DNA from: Halococcaceae archaeon
GTDB taxonomy: Archaea; Halobacteriota; Halobacteria; Halobacteriales; Halalkalicoccaceae
Assembly: GCA_007129135.1 (NCBI GenBank)
Contig: SKWB01000190.1
Coordinates: 1-6,255 of the forward strand
Direction: 5' to 3'
DNA: 6,255 bases
The notes under the pieces were generated by a model, which saw only the letters and a list, made by a program, of their open reading frames with translations, searched no databases and had not been told where the DNA came from. Position 1 is the first letter of the stretch. Each line of letters begins with the position of its first letter. The translations under genes were made by a program, and so were the position numbers. This document shows positions 5,906 to 6,255 of this stretch, piece by piece.

Positions 5906-6255
5906 TTACGATGGGGTATCGGGGAGAACCAGTTCCTCGGTCACCAGCTCGTCGCCGTAGCCCACTTCGACCGTGACAACTCCGTCGTGCTCTTCGTGGA
6001 TCCGTTCCGCGTCCTCCTCCGAGAACCGCAGCACGACCGCACCCGACTCCCCGGGCGCGAGCGAGACACCGTGGGCAGTGATCTCGTCGTCATCGGCGAG
6101 CAGTCTCGCCCAGAACTCCCCCGAGACGTCGCCGGTGTTCTCGAGGACGACTCCGACCTGCCACCGTTCCCCCGGCTGTGAGTGCGATACCGGCGCCTCG
6201 TCCGCCAGCCCCAGGTCGAGTCCCTCGCCCGGAACCGCCGTCTCGGTTCCGAGCA
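5906..6255 (-). CDS. C-terminal part of a protein with a CARDB/Ig-like beta domain
   Basis: About 116 residues ending at a TAA (5906-5908); the N-terminus is beyond the right edge. The reading frame is open throughout and has normal haloarchaeal composition. The pattern is that of an extracellular-type beta sandwich: VSHSQPGERWQVGVVLENTG followed by SGEFWARLLADDDE, then ITAHGVSLAPGESGAVVLRFS, and a last pair of strands GVVTVEVGYGDELVTEELVL before a short tail. The 'xVxVxLxNTGxxxGxFxxxL' and 'LAPGESxxVxLxF' spacing resembles CARDB and related Ig-like domains found in archaeal surface or exported proteins. Any signal peptide, membrane anchor or enzymatic domain would be in the missing part, so the function is unknown. 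It reads toward ppc on the same strand, with 120 bases between, and a palindrome and probable promoter in the gap, so co-transcription is not assumed. The frame is certain from the sequence; the fold is inferred from pattern only. Confidence 0.75.
   Translation of the reverse strand, partial: LGTETAVPGEGLDLGLADEAPVSHSQPGERWQVGVVLENTGDVSGEFWARLLADDDEITAHGVSLAPGESGAVVLRFSEEDAERIHEEHDGVVTVEVGYGDELVTEELVLPDTPS

Noticed and set aside
3027..6181. Very long open frames overlapping ppc: a plus-strand frame of about 1008 codons (3155-6181) and a second minus-strand frame of about 672 codons (3027-5045).
   Set aside because: They are by-products of high G+C third positions in ppc. The translations are low-complexity Arg/Pro/Gly- or Leu/Val/Arg-rich with no family motif, whereas the ppc frame carries every PEP carboxylase landmark.

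Overview
The window looks like chromosomal DNA from a haloarchaeon (class Halobacteria). The evidence is a high G+C content with G/C-rich third codon positions, strongly acidic proteins, A/T-rich archaeal promoter boxes about 26-30 bases before start codons instead of Shine-Dalgarno sites, a DUF7344-type small winged-helix protein (as I recall, a largely haloarchaeal family), a Tat-type signal on the exported protein, and a bacterial-type phosphoenolpyruvate carboxylase, which halophilic archaea carry in place of the shorter archaeal PepcA. I cannot name the genus.

Layout, left to right. (1) 1-630, minus strand: N-terminal 210 residues of a metal-dependent amidohydrolase of the cytosine deaminase/chlorohydrolase (TRZ/ATZ, SsnA/MtaD-like) group, running off the left edge. 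(2) 631-730: divergent regulatory region with two archaeal core promoters and a perfect TTACCG-AA-CGGTAA inverted repeat overlapping the BRE of the amidohydrolase promoter. (3) 731-1345, plus: TetR/AcrR-family regulator, the likely binder of that repeat. (4) 1393-1899, minus: YkgJ/UPF0153-type cysteine-rich protein, convergent with tetR. (5) 2003-2692, plus: Tat-exported protein of unknown function. (6) 2741-3070, plus: small DUF7344-like winged-helix protein with a clear leaderless promoter. (7) 3080-5785, minus: complete 901-residue PEP carboxylase, tail-to-tail with the previous gene and only 9 bases apart. (8) 5786-5905: intergenic region with a perfect 16-bp palindrome. (9) 5906-6255, minus: C-terminal part of a protein with a beta-rich, CARDB/Ig-like domain, running off the right edge.

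How the genes relate: the amidohydrolase and TetR genes probably form one regulatory unit, a repressor plus its divergent target enzyme. PEP carboxylase is the anaplerotic enzyme making oxaloacetate for the TCA cycle and aspartate-family synthesis, and appears to be a single-gene transcription unit. The YkgJ-like, Tat-exported and DUF7344 genes show no obvious functional link to it or to each other. I see no mobile element, CRISPR array, tRNA, rRNA or broken gene. Most of the window is ordinary haloarchaeal core genome; the points of interest are the TetR operator architecture, the palindrome before ppc, and the unassigned exported protein.
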